Origin: an uncultured Bacteroidales bacterium
GTDB taxonomy: Bacteria > Bacteroidota > Bacteroidia > Bacteroidales > Muribaculaceae
Direction of reading: 5' to 3'
Assembly: GCA_946412245.1 (NCBI GenBank)
Contig: CAMKGM010000017.1
Span: forward strand, 1 to 45,878
DNA length: 45,878 nucleotides
The translations under genes were made by a program, and so were the position numbers. The notes beneath the pieces were generated by a model, which saw only the letters and a list, made by a program, of their open reading frames with translations, searched no databases and was not told where the DNA came from. Positions 7,321-15,190 of this stretch are shown piece by piece (within the stretch, counting starts at the first letter, position 1; each line of letters opens with the position of its first letter).

Positions 7321-7757
7321 TTATTTCTTTGCTTGCTTAATTGTTTCTACAATATAAGCCAAGTCTTCATCGGTGACCATAGGGCCACTCGGTAGGCACA
7401 ATCCTACCTTGAACAACGATTCGCTCACGCCGTTCACATATGAAGGAGCACCTTTGAAAACTGGTTGCATGTGCATGGGTTTCCACAATGGACGTGATTC
7501 GATGTTTGCCTTATCGAGAACCTGGCGCAACTGCTCATAGTCCATTCCATATTTGTACGGGTCAACGGTAATGGTATTCAACCAGTAGTTAGGTTCCATA
7601 TAGTCCTCAAGGTCTTTCTCGAATCCATTCACATTAGGCCCCGAGGCACCACCCAATTAGTATCAAACGCCTCCTTGATAAACTTCATCTCCTCGCCCGC
7701 CTCACTCATATGAGCCAAGCACAACCAAATCTTCTTTCGTTTAATATTAGACATCAT
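7321..7757 (-). pseudogene. Deleted DegT/PglE-like sugar aminotransferase
   Basis: The N-terminus starts at 7757 (MMSNIKRKKIWLCLAHMSEA...), continues to FDTNWVVP, then loses one base near 7650, so the frame closes. In the next frame GPNVNGFEKDLEDYM follows, exactly the continuation expected for DegT/DnrJ/EryC1 aminotransferases. It then jumps to the C-terminal part (NYWLNTITVDPYKYGMDYEQL ... LPSGPMVTDEDLAYIV). About 230 residues are missing, including the PLP-binding lysine. It therefore carries both a frameshift and a large internal deletion and cannot be active. By neighbourhood (PglF-, PglC- and PglD-like genes) it was probably the 4-aminotransferase of a bacillosamine-type pathway. Confidence 0.85.
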
Positions 7758-7774
7758 ATTAGAAATTTAGTAGT

Positions 7775-8347
7775 TTATTCAACATGGTGCCCAGAATAAA
7801 CGGTACACTCTTTAGCCAATTGCATTATCTTGTCAAGCGATTCTTGTGCCAGCTTCCTGTTGCCCTTTGGCAGATTAGTCACAACCTTAGTTCCTGGAAT
7901 ATAAGAGTCTCCTGTAAAAATTGCGTCATTAATAATATATGTGAGGCAACTTGGGTGATGTCCTGGAGTTGCCATTACTTTAGCTTTAAGTCCATCAGAT
8001 AGTTCAATCTCATCTCCATCATTGACAATCCTAATATCTTCTGGGAATTCAAAAACAAAAGGCGTCTCGTGATACAAAGACATGTTCTTACGAACATCTA
8101 GTAGAGTTTCTTTGCCACATTCATTAGTGTAAACCAAAGTATTAGGAAACAGCTTTAACAGTTTATTTAGTCCATATATATGATCAAAATGTGCATGAGT
8201 CAACAACACACCTATTAGATTTTTCCCCTTAATTACAGATAATATTGGCTCCACATCACCACAATCGATAAGCCATGAAGAATCGTCAACTGTGAGAACA
8301 TAAGTACATGAACAGAAAAATGTATTAACAATATTATGTATCAACAT
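7775..8347 (-). CDS. Metallo-beta-lactamase-fold hydrolase
   Basis: A 190-residue cytoplasmic protein. The metal-binding signature THAHFDH is at residues 50-56; further ligands are in TPGHHPSC, FTGDSYIPG and the C-terminal YSGHHVE. It is short for the family, with glyoxalase II-type order, and looks complete. It overlaps the acyl carrier protein gene by 7 bp, and the two are translated together. Hydrolysis of a thioester (an acyl-ACP or acyl-CoA editing enzyme) is a reasonable idea from this coupling, but it is inferred. Confidence 0.8.
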   Translation of the reverse strand: MLIHNIVNTFFCSCTYVLTVDDSSWLIDCGDVEPILSVIKGKNLIGVLLTHAHFDHIYGLNKLLKLFPNTLVYTNECGKETLLDVRKNMSLYHETPFVFEFPEDIRIVNDGDEIELSDGLKAKVMATPGHHPSCLTYIINDAIFTGDSYIPGTKVVTNLPKGNRKLAQESLDKIMQLAKECTVYSGHHVE

Positions 8348-8559
8348 TTGCTCACCAACATCTCTTTCACCTTTGCGAATGTTGTCATTTCGGCAATTTC
8401 TTCTGGCTCAAACTCCACATCGAATTCGTCCTCCAACTCGCAGATAAGGTTGAGGTGATGAAGCGAATCCCACTTCTCACAATTACCTTGACTGCATGTT
8501 GTGTCTATTGCTTCGTCCTCAAAGATATCCCTCATGATTGTTAAAATTCTATCGTCCAT
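8341..8559 (-). CDS. Acyl carrier protein
   Basis: A 72-residue acidic carrier protein. The phosphopantetheine site is Ser32 in KWDSLHHLNLICELE. The rest has the four-helix ACP pattern with EDEFDVEFEPEEIAEM. It is distinct from the fatty-acid ACP (which usually has DSLDTVEL). It overlaps the metallo-hydrolase downstream and lies 8 nt from the FkbH-like gene, so it is most likely the carrier loaded by FkbH. Confidence 0.88.
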   Translation of the reverse strand: MDDRILTIMRDIFEDEAIDTTCSQGNCEKWDSLHHLNLICELEDEFDVEFEPEEIAEMTTFAKVKEMLVSKC

Positions 8560-8567
8560 ATTATAGA

Positions 8568-10154
8568 TTATTTAAATGAAATTCTGAAATAGTCCTTTAT
8601 TTCCCGTGGTTGGGCAAGTTCCAATAAATAATTTTTAATAGTATCTGTCACAACAGTTAAAGCAAAGCCTGAGCGATCAAAAAAATCAGCAACTTGACCA
8701 TTCTTGGCGGTCTTGATGTAACAGGCTTCAACCATTTTTACACCTTTGTCTGCGATAAGGTTTAAGATTGTGTCCAAAAAAGCGAACTCAATTCCCTTCC
8801 CTAGTATGCGGCAACTCAGCAAGAATGTATCTATGATCATCCTGTCCTTACCTTTAGGTCGCAGAATGATTTCACCTGTAATGCCATTATCACCAAAACG
8901 GTCGCTCACACTTATGGCATATATAGGGCATCCTTCATTTGTCATCTGCTTGATATCATTTTCGGTATAGCGGTGAGTCGTGAGGTTGAACTGGTTTGTT
9001 TTCTGCGTCATTTGGGCAATGCGAGTGCAGTTGAAGTCGTTGACTGGCATAATGGCCAATTTCATCTCTAGGCTTCGGAGATAGTCCTCCATATTGCCGA
9101 AAGCGGCCTGAGCAGCTTTGCGATTAACATTGGCACGATATTGCTCAGTCTTCACCTTGTCCTCGTCGGTAATAGAGTAGATTCGGAAATACCTGTCGAC
9201 CAGTTTCCTGAACAGAGGCATAAGATCGTAGGGCTTGCCTGAAAATTCCGGCACTTCGACCATCGGCAAGACTTGCCGTATCAATTCGCGTTCTGTTGGG
9301 TTATCATCGACGAAGACCATGCTGTCCAACCCGATGTTCAACTCATCTGCCAGTTCTTTGATGTTTGTTGCCTTATCCTGCCAGTTTATTCGCCATGCAC
9401 TGATGTGCTCCTTGCGCAGCACCATAAACGGGTTTTTCTCCCATGCTTCAAGCACATCAGCCTCGTTGTTTTTGCTGCATACCGTAAGGATTACGCCAGA
9501 ATTTTTCATCTGCAACAATGCCTGTTGCCATAAAGTGAAAGCGTTTCCAGGATAGTCGCCACCAATCTTGATTCCAGCCACACCTTCTTCACCGAGGATA
9601 CCGCCCCAAAGCACATTGTCGAGGTCAAGCACAAGACATTTCTTGCGCTTCAGTGCCAGTTCTTCCTGTTTGTGCGCCCACCACACTTTGAATTCTTTGG
9701 CCAGTTTCGGATTGAGAACGGCTTGTGTAGTGAAATAGAACTTCCAGTTAACCAACTGGTCAACAGAGTAACGACTTGTGAATTCACTGAAATCGACCAG
9801 TCTGATGCGCTTGTCCTGTTGGGCCAAATCAAAGATTTTGGCATTGAAGTCGCAAATAGCGGATTGAACGTCGAAATCGTCGCCTGTAACCGGCACGTTA
9901 AACAGAATATCCAGCGTGAACACTATCATGCATGCGTCTTGTGAGATATTCTGCAGAACCATTTGGAGCTTATCGTAATAGTTGCCTACTTCTTGAGAGA
10001 CAACTTTCGCGTCAGGTGTGATTGAGGGCTGATAAAACCACACATAGCTATTAGCGTCGGGTATGACACTGATATCACCATAGCCGGAATAGCCCACATT
10101 ACTATCTCCAAAAAAGGGCTCTATAGTTTGATTACGGAATATAAAATATTTCAT
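8568..10154 (-). CDS. FkbH-like HAD-IIIC acyl-loading enzyme
   Basis: A 528-residue protein. N-terminal region (1-165) of the SGNH-like type seen in FkbH proteins; HAD domain beginning CLVLDLDNVLWGG (Asp177, Asp179) with VCSKNNEADV and VFVDDNPTEREL; C-terminal GNAT-like domain (about 370-528) with TQKTNQFNLTTHRY and DTFLLSCRILGKGIE, all diagnostic for FkbH. Characterised members take 1,3-bisphosphoglycerate and load a glyceryl group on an ACP. Here the ACP gene is directly downstream. A glyceryl or related C3 decoration of the surface polysaccharide is the likely role. It overlaps the VOC gene by 4 bp. Confidence 0.88.
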   Translation of the reverse strand: MKYFIFRNQTIEPFFGDSNVGYSGYGDISVIPDANSYVWFYQPSITPDAKVVSQEVGNYYDKLQMVLQNISQDACMIVFTLDILFNVPVTGDDFDVQSAICDFNAKIFDLAQQDKRIRLVDFSEFTSRYSVDQLVNWKFYFTTQAVLNPKLAKEFKVWWAHKQEELALKRKKCLVLDLDNVLWGGILGEEGVAGIKIGGDYPGNAFTLWQQALLQMKNSGVILTVCSKNNEADVLEAWEKNPFMVLRKEHISAWRINWQDKATNIKELADELNIGLDSMVFVDDNPTERELIRQVLPMVEVPEFSGKPYDLMPLFRKLVDRYFRIYSITDEDKVKTEQYRANVNRKAAQAAFGNMEDYLRSLEMKLAIMPVNDFNCTRIAQMTQKTNQFNLTTHRYTENDIKQMTNEGCPIYAISVSDRFGDNGITGEIILRPKGKDRMIIDTFLLSCRILGKGIEFAFLDTILNLIADKGVKMVEACYIKTAKNGQVADFFDRSGFALTVVTDTIKNYLLELAQPREIKDYFRISFK

Positions 10155-10552
10155 TTCTCAACGAGTTCTACAAGGCCTACGTTCTTGCTGTAAAGGAAGC
10201 ACACGGCCTTTCCGCCGATGGCGCAGGCTGGGACAGGCTTTTTCAGCAACACAAAATGCTGGGATTTCAACCTCGAAATGGCTACCGTTATGTCATCAGC
10301 CTCATAACAGATATGGTAAGGCGCAACACCCGAAGTTTCAAGAGTACGAACGACAGGGCTGTCCACGCCAATGGGAGACAGTAACTCAATTCGCGGCATT
10401 CCAGCTTTGTCGAGGAAGCAGATGTTCACACTCTGCACTGGATCGAAAACCGTTTCGCTCGCCACATATCCTTGGGCGATATAAAACGGCTTTGTCGCCT
10501 CAATGTCACGACATGCTATTCCAATGTGGTGAAAGCTCAAATAGTTTTCCAT
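10151..10552 (-). CDS. VOC-fold protein (glyoxalase/epimerase-like)
   Basis: A 133-residue protein with two beta-alpha-beta-beta-beta halves: FHHIGIACRDIEATKPFY at the start, PRIELLSP and APYHICYEADDITVA, and a last metal-type Glu in NVGLVELVEK. The metal pattern (His, Glu, His, Glu) is like methylmalonyl-CoA epimerase and glyoxalase I. Small VOC proteins of this kind accompany FkbH/ACP cassettes. It might epimerise or isomerise the C3 acyl group, but the reaction is not decided by sequence. Confidence 0.75.
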   Translation of the reverse strand: MENYLSFHHIGIACRDIEATKPFYIAQGYVASETVFDPVQSVNICFLDKAGMPRIELLSPIGVDSPVVRTLETSGVAPYHICYEADDITVAISRLKSQHFVLLKKPVPACAIGGKAVCFLYSKNVGLVELVEK

Positions 10553-10559
10553 TAAGATT

Positions 10560-11186
10560 TCAAATAATTATTTTCGCGGGATTGCCCAGGTAAGTCTTGT
10601 CATCCTTTGCGTTTCGCGTAAGCACTGAATTGGGGGCCAGCGTAACCTTGTTTCCGATTTTTATACCCTGAATAACAGTTGACTTTACGCCAAACAGATT
10701 GCCGTCACCAACCACGACCGAGCCTGATATATTCACCGAGGGCATCACCACATTGTGGTTGCCGAGGACAACATCATGCCCAACTTGAGAAAACACATTA
10801 AGGACGTTGAAGTCGCCTAAGGTGACGTTACAACTGACTGAGGCGTTCGGCCCGATGATGTTGCCTTTCCCCATTTTCAGCGAATCCCGATCATAGAAAT
10901 ATGCCTCGGAATCAATAATATTGGGGAAGGAAACAAGCGGATTGGTGATTCGTGCCGCAATTTGCTTGGCTATTTCGGGATTCCCGATTGCGAGAACAAC
11001 GTCAATTGGTTCTTGCACATTGTTCAAGTCATCTATACTCCCGATTACTTCGCCGTAGCCCGTATCTATTCCTGTTTCAAATCCATCGTCATAGAAACCC
11101 ATGAGGTCCCATTCCGCCAACTTGTTGATAATACAAGCCACCTCGCGGCCAAAGCCGCCCGCACATATGATTGCAAGTTTTTTCAT
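10560..11186 (-). CDS. PglD/NeuD-like sugar O/N-acetyltransferase
   Basis: A 208-residue acetyltransferase. N-terminal Rossmann-like part (KKLAIICAGGFGREVACI) that in PglD binds UDP-sugar, followed by a left-handed beta-helix of hexapeptide repeats (GNIIGPNASVSCNVTLGDF to VTLAPNSVLTRNA). The catalytic His is in SQVGHDVVLGNHN. PglD adds an acetyl group from acetyl-CoA to the 4-amino group of UDP-4-amino sugars made by PglF and PglE. PglF- and PglC-like genes are present in this operon, but the PglE-like gene is broken. It overlaps the upstream glycosyltransferase by 4 bp. Confidence 0.83.
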   Translation of the reverse strand: MKKLAIICAGGFGREVACIINKLAEWDLMGFYDDGFETGIDTGYGEVIGSIDDLNNVQEPIDVVLAIGNPEIAKQIAARITNPLVSFPNIIDSEAYFYDRDSLKMGKGNIIGPNASVSCNVTLGDFNVLNVFSQVGHDVVLGNHNVVMPSVNISGSVVVGDGNLFGVKSTVIQGIKIGNKVTLAPNSVLTRNAKDDKTYLGNPAKIII

Positions 11187-12181
11187 CTAAATGGTCTTAT
11201 AATCTTGAATAATAAACTGAACGCTCGCCATATGCGTTCGTGGTTCATAAGCCAATGCAGCAATTTCCATTTCTTCCCGGGGTAATCCACCTCATATAAC
11301 ATCTCGAATGGATAGAGCTTTTGCGACTTTAAATGTTTAATCATATATTTTGCCTCACCAAGGCGTAAAGCTTTCAGCAGTCCGAAGAAGCTGTAGCTGT
11401 TTGCCAACCCCATCCATCGGCCAGAGGTTTGCGCCGACATCCGACCGCGGTTCCGCTCATATCCGTCGGAGAGGGTCTTAGCTGCGAAAGCATAGTCGGA
11501 AAGCATTTCGAAATTCCGCTGTCTGTCCTTGTTGTGCATGATACTGCCATACTGCCTAACGTAACAATATACGATGGCGTCGATATGGATAATCCTCTTT
11601 GCGTGTAAAAGAACGAATGGAGTGAAACACCCGTCCTCAAGGCGCCGTCCTTGAGGAAACAAGAGGTTCAGTGATTGAAGATACTCGCGCTTTATTATGT
11701 ACCACCATACTGTCGCGAGAAAATTGTGCGTCGCAATATACTCATCGCCGTTCATCACCCTCGACGAGCCACAATGTTTATTCTCGAGTGATGCTGACCT
11801 TGCTGTCAATTCTTCCCACTCTCCACTAATAGAGCCGAAACAGGCGATATCCACATCATGTTGCAAAGCATTCGCAAGCACTTGTCCTATTGATTCTGGT
11901 ACCAGGAAATCATCAGAATCAAGAAACAAGATGTATTCACCTCTTGCTTCAGAAATACCCCGATTACGAGCCAAAGCCACACCTTGATTCTCTTGATGAA
12001 TCACCCGAAACTGAGGATACCGCGCAGCATACTCATCACAAATCTTGCTTGAACCGTCGGTAGAGCCATCATCCACAAGAATCGCCTCATAGTCCTCTAA
12101 TCCCTGCTGGACGACACTCTCAAGACACATTGGCAAGTACCGCTCAACATTATAAACCGGAATGATCAAGGATAAATCCAT
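11183..12181 (-). CDS. Family 2 glycosyltransferase
   Basis: A 332-residue GT-A glycosyltransferase. Nucleotide-binding start LSLIIPVYNVERYLPMCL, then ILVDDGSTDGSSKICDEY, and the metal-binding DXD in YILFLDSDDFLVPES. It is soluble, probably peripheral at the membrane via its basic C-terminus (LLFKIIRPFR). It transfers a sugar to the lipid-linked repeat unit; donor and acceptor are not predictable. The N-terminal 50 residues are close to those of the truncated gene at 13277-13585. Confidence 0.85.
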   Translation of the reverse strand: MDLSLIIPVYNVERYLPMCLESVVQQGLEDYEAILVDDGSTDGSSKICDEYAARYPQFRVIHQENQGVALARNRGISEARGEYILFLDSDDFLVPESIGQVLANALQHDVDIACFGSISGEWEELTARSASLENKHCGSSRVMNGDEYIATHNFLATVWWYIIKREYLQSLNLLFPQGRRLEDGCFTPFVLLHAKRIIHIDAIVYCYVRQYGSIMHNKDRQRNFEMLSDYAFAAKTLSDGYERNRGRMSAQTSGRWMGLANSYSFFGLLKALRLGEAKYMIKHLKSQKLYPFEMLYEVDYPGKKWKLLHWLMNHERIWRAFSLLFKIIRPFR

Positions 12182-12245
12182 CTCAATAATTCAATATTAA
12201 AATCTCTAAAACATCTTTTCCTTATCGTCAACAGACATACAAAGC

Positions 12246-13238
12246 TCAATGTATTCGATTTATCATGCGATTTATATGGCTCAAAAATGGTTTGTGTGCC
12301 GGATAACGCTTAACCCACCACATGGCCAGCTTTTCGAGCCTGGGAGCATCACTCTTGATATAGTCACCCCAAGAAAGTTCATATAACTCATTAATCCTCA
12401 TTCGCCAAGCTTTTTTAACTCTTTTATCAGTAAGTGCACTATATCCAGAATTAGCGATATTATAAGCTCTATAAAGGAAGTCGGCATAGCATTCGGGATG
12501 CTTGCCACTAATATATCTATTCCAATCCAATATGAGAGTGTCGAATTTCTCTATTGTCGATTCTGCATGGTTTGTATGTGTTACTGACAACTTGCGCTGC
12601 ACCCAATAATATGTCGTATCCTTGAGATTTACGCACTTTGAGATTTTAAGACATATCTGCAACATGAGGTGCAAGTCATTAATTCTTGTCACATCCCAAT
12701 CAATCGTCTCCAACAGTTCACGGCGAAAAAGTTTGTTCCAGAAAGTAAGATTCCCATTCCGCAGAACGAGGGATTCCGGGTGTTCGTTCACCTCATAATT
12801 GGGGGTGTCGATAGGGACGAAATTAATTTCACTCTCATGAAAAATGACTGAGAAAGGACCAGGGCCAGGGCCAAACACTGCCTGGCATTCGGGATGTTCG
12901 GTGAGCAGTGAGTGTTGAACCTCAATAGCCTGCGGATGGAGCAGATCGTCGGGGTCAGCATTGAACACAAATTGGCCTGTACAGTGACGGAAACCTGTCT
13001 CGCGAGCCTTGTTGATGGTTTTGTTGCTGCCGTGGCGAATCACACGGAAACGGTTGTCCATTTGAGCCCATTTGTCGCAAACAGCAGCAGAATCATCAGT
13101 ACTGCCATCATCCACAAGAACAACCTCTATGTTGGTATATGTCTGATTCCTCACGCTGTCCAAAAATCGCTCTAAAGCGCCAGGATATCGTGATGAGATA
13201 TTGTAGACAGGACAGAATATCGATACCAGTTCGTTCAT
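12246..13238 (-). CDS. Family 2 glycosyltransferase
   Basis: A 330-residue GT-A enzyme. Start VSIFCPVYNISSRYPGALER, then VVLVDDGSTDDSAAVCDKW and an unusual metal site FNADPDDLLHPQ in place of the common DADD. The long C-terminal half has RNGNLTFWNKLFRREL, typical of capsule GT2 proteins. It is separated by 64 nt from the next glycosyltransferase downstream and by 38 nt from the fusion scar upstream. Confidence 0.85.
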   Translation of the reverse strand: MNELVSIFCPVYNISSRYPGALERFLDSVRNQTYTNIEVVLVDDGSTDDSAAVCDKWAQMDNRFRVIRHGSNKTINKARETGFRHCTGQFVFNADPDDLLHPQAIEVQHSLLTEHPECQAVFGPGPGPFSVIFHESEINFVPIDTPNYEVNEHPESLVLRNGNLTFWNKLFRRELLETIDWDVTRINDLHLMLQICLKISKCVNLKDTTYYWVQRKLSVTHTNHAESTIEKFDTLILDWNRYISGKHPECYADFLYRAYNIANSGYSALTDKRVKKAWRMRINELYELSWGDYIKSDAPRLEKLAMWWVKRYPAHKPFLSHINRMINRIH

Positions 13239-13240
13239 TT

Positions 13241-13258
13241 TTAATTATGTCCATTAAA
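13241..13258 (-). repeat. Copy of the sugar-transferase gene tail
   Basis: An 18-bp exact match to 14582-14599, the last codons of the PglC-like gene. Read on the minus strand it could encode the same C-terminus Ala-Phe-Asn-Gly-His-Asn-stop, but there is no gene body attached. It lies just after the fusion scar, so the interval between the copies appears to have been rearranged. Confidence 0.55.
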
Positions 13259-13276
13259 TGCTAGCTATATGACAGA

Positions 13277-13585
13277 TCAACAAAAAAAGGCGGTAAGTAC
13301 CCCACACATTAAAATTGTTGGATAAATTCGGCTTATTCTACGTTTATACCAGTTGTCAAAACGACGCTCTTGACCAAGAAACAATGTAAAGCCTGAGCAA
13401 AAGAAGAATATTGCAACGCAAATAGCTCCCGAACCATCAGTTGAGCCATCGCCCACCATGATTACCTCATAGTCAGACAAATGCTGCTGAACGACACTCT
13501 CCAGACAAACCTTTAAGTATCGCTCAACATTATATACCGGTATGATAATGGAAAAGATTAATCGCAATTTTTTATTACTATACAA
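13277..13585 (-). pseudogene. Chimeric remnant: glycosyltransferase head joined to acyltransferase part
   Basis: A 102-residue frame. Residues 1-55 are the start of a GT2 (FSIIIPVYNVERYLKVCLES, then VGDGSTDGSGAIC; note Gly where Asp is usual). From about 57 it changes to an acyltransferase family 3 piece (VAIFFFCSGFTLFL, NWYKRRISRIYPTIL). The DXD and all the rest of the glycosyltransferase are absent, and the acyltransferase stops after about 45 residues. The join is a deletion scar between two neighbouring capsule genes. It is unlikely to be functional. Confidence 0.8.
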
Positions 13586-13589
13586 ATAA

Positions 13590-14576
13590 TTAATATACTA
13601 AGTCTTTCTTGTTGATTATTACAACGTCATCATACATCATCATGATGACATCTTCGTTATAGTTGCCTATATCTTCTTTGTTCTCAATGCCATTGATGTT
13701 ATTGACAATAAGAGGCACAAAATTAACACCAGCACCATAGGCATGAAGATAAGCCCCTCCAAAACGAGGGTTTACTTCGCTCAAGTAATAAACACCATCA
13801 CGATACCAAAAATCCATATCAACAGGGCCATTAAATTCAAGAACCTTACAGATTTGTTTAATAAAGTTAAACAATCGTTCGTCTTTGAACGAAATTGTTT
13901 TATTTGCCCCGCCAATCCGTGTTTCTATCTTGTGCTTGGAGAACATTGAGACGGGTTTGTGAGAAATTGTATCAATATATACATCAGCATCACAATCCTC
14001 GCAATCCATAAACTCTTGGATGATATATTCATGCTCGCCTTCATAAATAAAAGATTTCAATTCCTCAATATTATGAATCTTATGAATTCCCACACTGCCA
14101 CTACCAGTACGTGGCTTGATGAAAACCGGGAAATTAATGTCGCCTTTCGTGAGTCCCCGAAGAAAATTGTCGTATGAATCATAAGTGAGCACAGTGGGAA
14201 TGCCATTCTTGTTAAGGTGCTCAAACAGGGCAAATTTATCAAAACATAGATGTGCTGTCTCTTTAGAAGGACACAATGGCAAAATGCCGTTATCGATAAA
14301 CCGCTGACGGTTCTTGGCAAGAATCTCAATCTCGGGGTCGATAAGTGTAGTTATCGCTCTGATGTTCTCTTTACAGCAAATATCAAGAAGGAAGTCGACA
14401 TATCCAGGATCACTGATTAGTGGTGCTATATACTGCTTGTCGGCAAAATACAAGGCAGGCGCAGTTGCCTGATGGTCGGTTGCAACAATTATTGATTTGC
14501 TATCTAGGGATTCTCTAAAATCTTTAAGTAGTTTAGAACGTCGGCCAGCACTACAAAATAGAATATTATTTAACAT
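13590..14576 (-). CDS. ATP-grasp ligase
   Basis: A 328-residue protein. N-terminal Rossmann-like domain (NNILFCSAGRRSKLLKDF), then the ATP-grasp core with FPVFIKPRTGSGSVGIHK as the ATP-binding strand and loop, QEFMDCEDCDADVYID, and the metal-binding YYLSEVNPRFGGAYLHA. Related to carbamoyl-phosphate synthase-like ATP-grasp proteins. It should join a carboxylate to an amine or similar nucleophile. In a capsule operon it may attach an amino acid or other acid to an amino sugar, as proposed for other loci; this is inferred. Confidence 0.8.
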   Translation of the reverse strand: MLNNILFCSAGRRSKLLKDFRESLDSKSIIVATDHQATAPALYFADKQYIAPLISDPGYVDFLLDICCKENIRAITTLIDPEIEILAKNRQRFIDNGILPLCPSKETAHLCFDKFALFEHLNKNGIPTVLTYDSYDNFLRGLTKGDINFPVFIKPRTGSGSVGIHKIHNIEELKSFIYEGEHEYIIQEFMDCEDCDADVYIDTISHKPVSMFSKHKIETRIGGANKTISFKDERLFNFIKQICKVLEFNGPVDMDFWYRDGVYYLSEVNPRFGGAYLHAYGAGVNFVPLIVNNINGIENKEDIGNYNEDVIMMMYDDVVIINKKDLVY

Positions 14577-14581
14577 ATCAA

Positions 14582-15190
14582 TTAATTATGTCCATTAAAA
14601 GCCTCCATCGTGGCTTCGCCTTCTTGGGATATATCGGCGCGACGGAGGACTTTTTTTATAGTCGTAAATATAATATTTATATCGGTTTTCAAACTGCAAT
14701 GGTCCACATACCACACATCAAGTTTGAATTTTTCGGTCCAGCTGATGGCATTACGCCCATGACACTGAGCCCAACCGGTAATGCCGGGACGGACCTCATG
14801 GCGGCGAGCCTGCTCTAGTGAGTAAAGTGGTAAATATTTTACCAATAGAGGGCGCGGTCCAATCAATGCCATATCACCTTTCAGTACATTGAAAAGCTGT
14901 GGCAATTCGTCGATAGATGTGGATCGCACAAATCTCCCAACTTTGGTAAGGCGCTGAGCATCGGGTAGCAAGTTGCCATCGGCATCACGCTCGTCGGTCA
15001 TTGTCTTGAACTTGATGATTTTGAAAATCTTGGCATCCTTGCCAGGTCGATCCTGCAAGAAGAACGCACCGGCACCCTTGTTAGCAAAATGCAACCAAAT
15101 TGTCACCACCAGCAACAACGGTGAGATGCATATCAACCCAATCAACGCAATCCAAAAATCCAAAAACCGCTTAAAAAACCGCTTATACAT
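14582..15190 (-). CDS. PglC-like initiating sugar-phosphate transferase
   Basis: A 202-residue monotopic phosphoglycosyl transferase. One re-entrant membrane helix near residues 10-33 (FWIALIGLICISPLLLVV), then the catalytic domain: FFLQDRPGKDAKIFKIIKFK, the Asp-Glu catalytic pair in STSIDELPQLFNVLKGDM, IGPRPLL and RPGITGWAQ. It transfers a sugar-1-phosphate from UDP-sugar to undecaprenyl phosphate, starting each repeat unit. The size matches PglC rather than the long WbaP form. It overlaps the PglF-like gene by 8 bp. Confidence 0.9.
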   Translation of the reverse strand: MYKRFFKRFLDFWIALIGLICISPLLLVVTIWLHFANKGAGAFFLQDRPGKDAKIFKIIKFKTMTDERDADGNLLPDAQRLTKVGRFVRSTSIDELPQLFNVLKGDMALIGPRPLLVKYLPLYSLEQARRHEVRPGITGWAQCHGRNAISWTEKFKLDVWYVDHCSLKTDINIIFTTIKKVLRRADISQEGEATMEAFNGHN

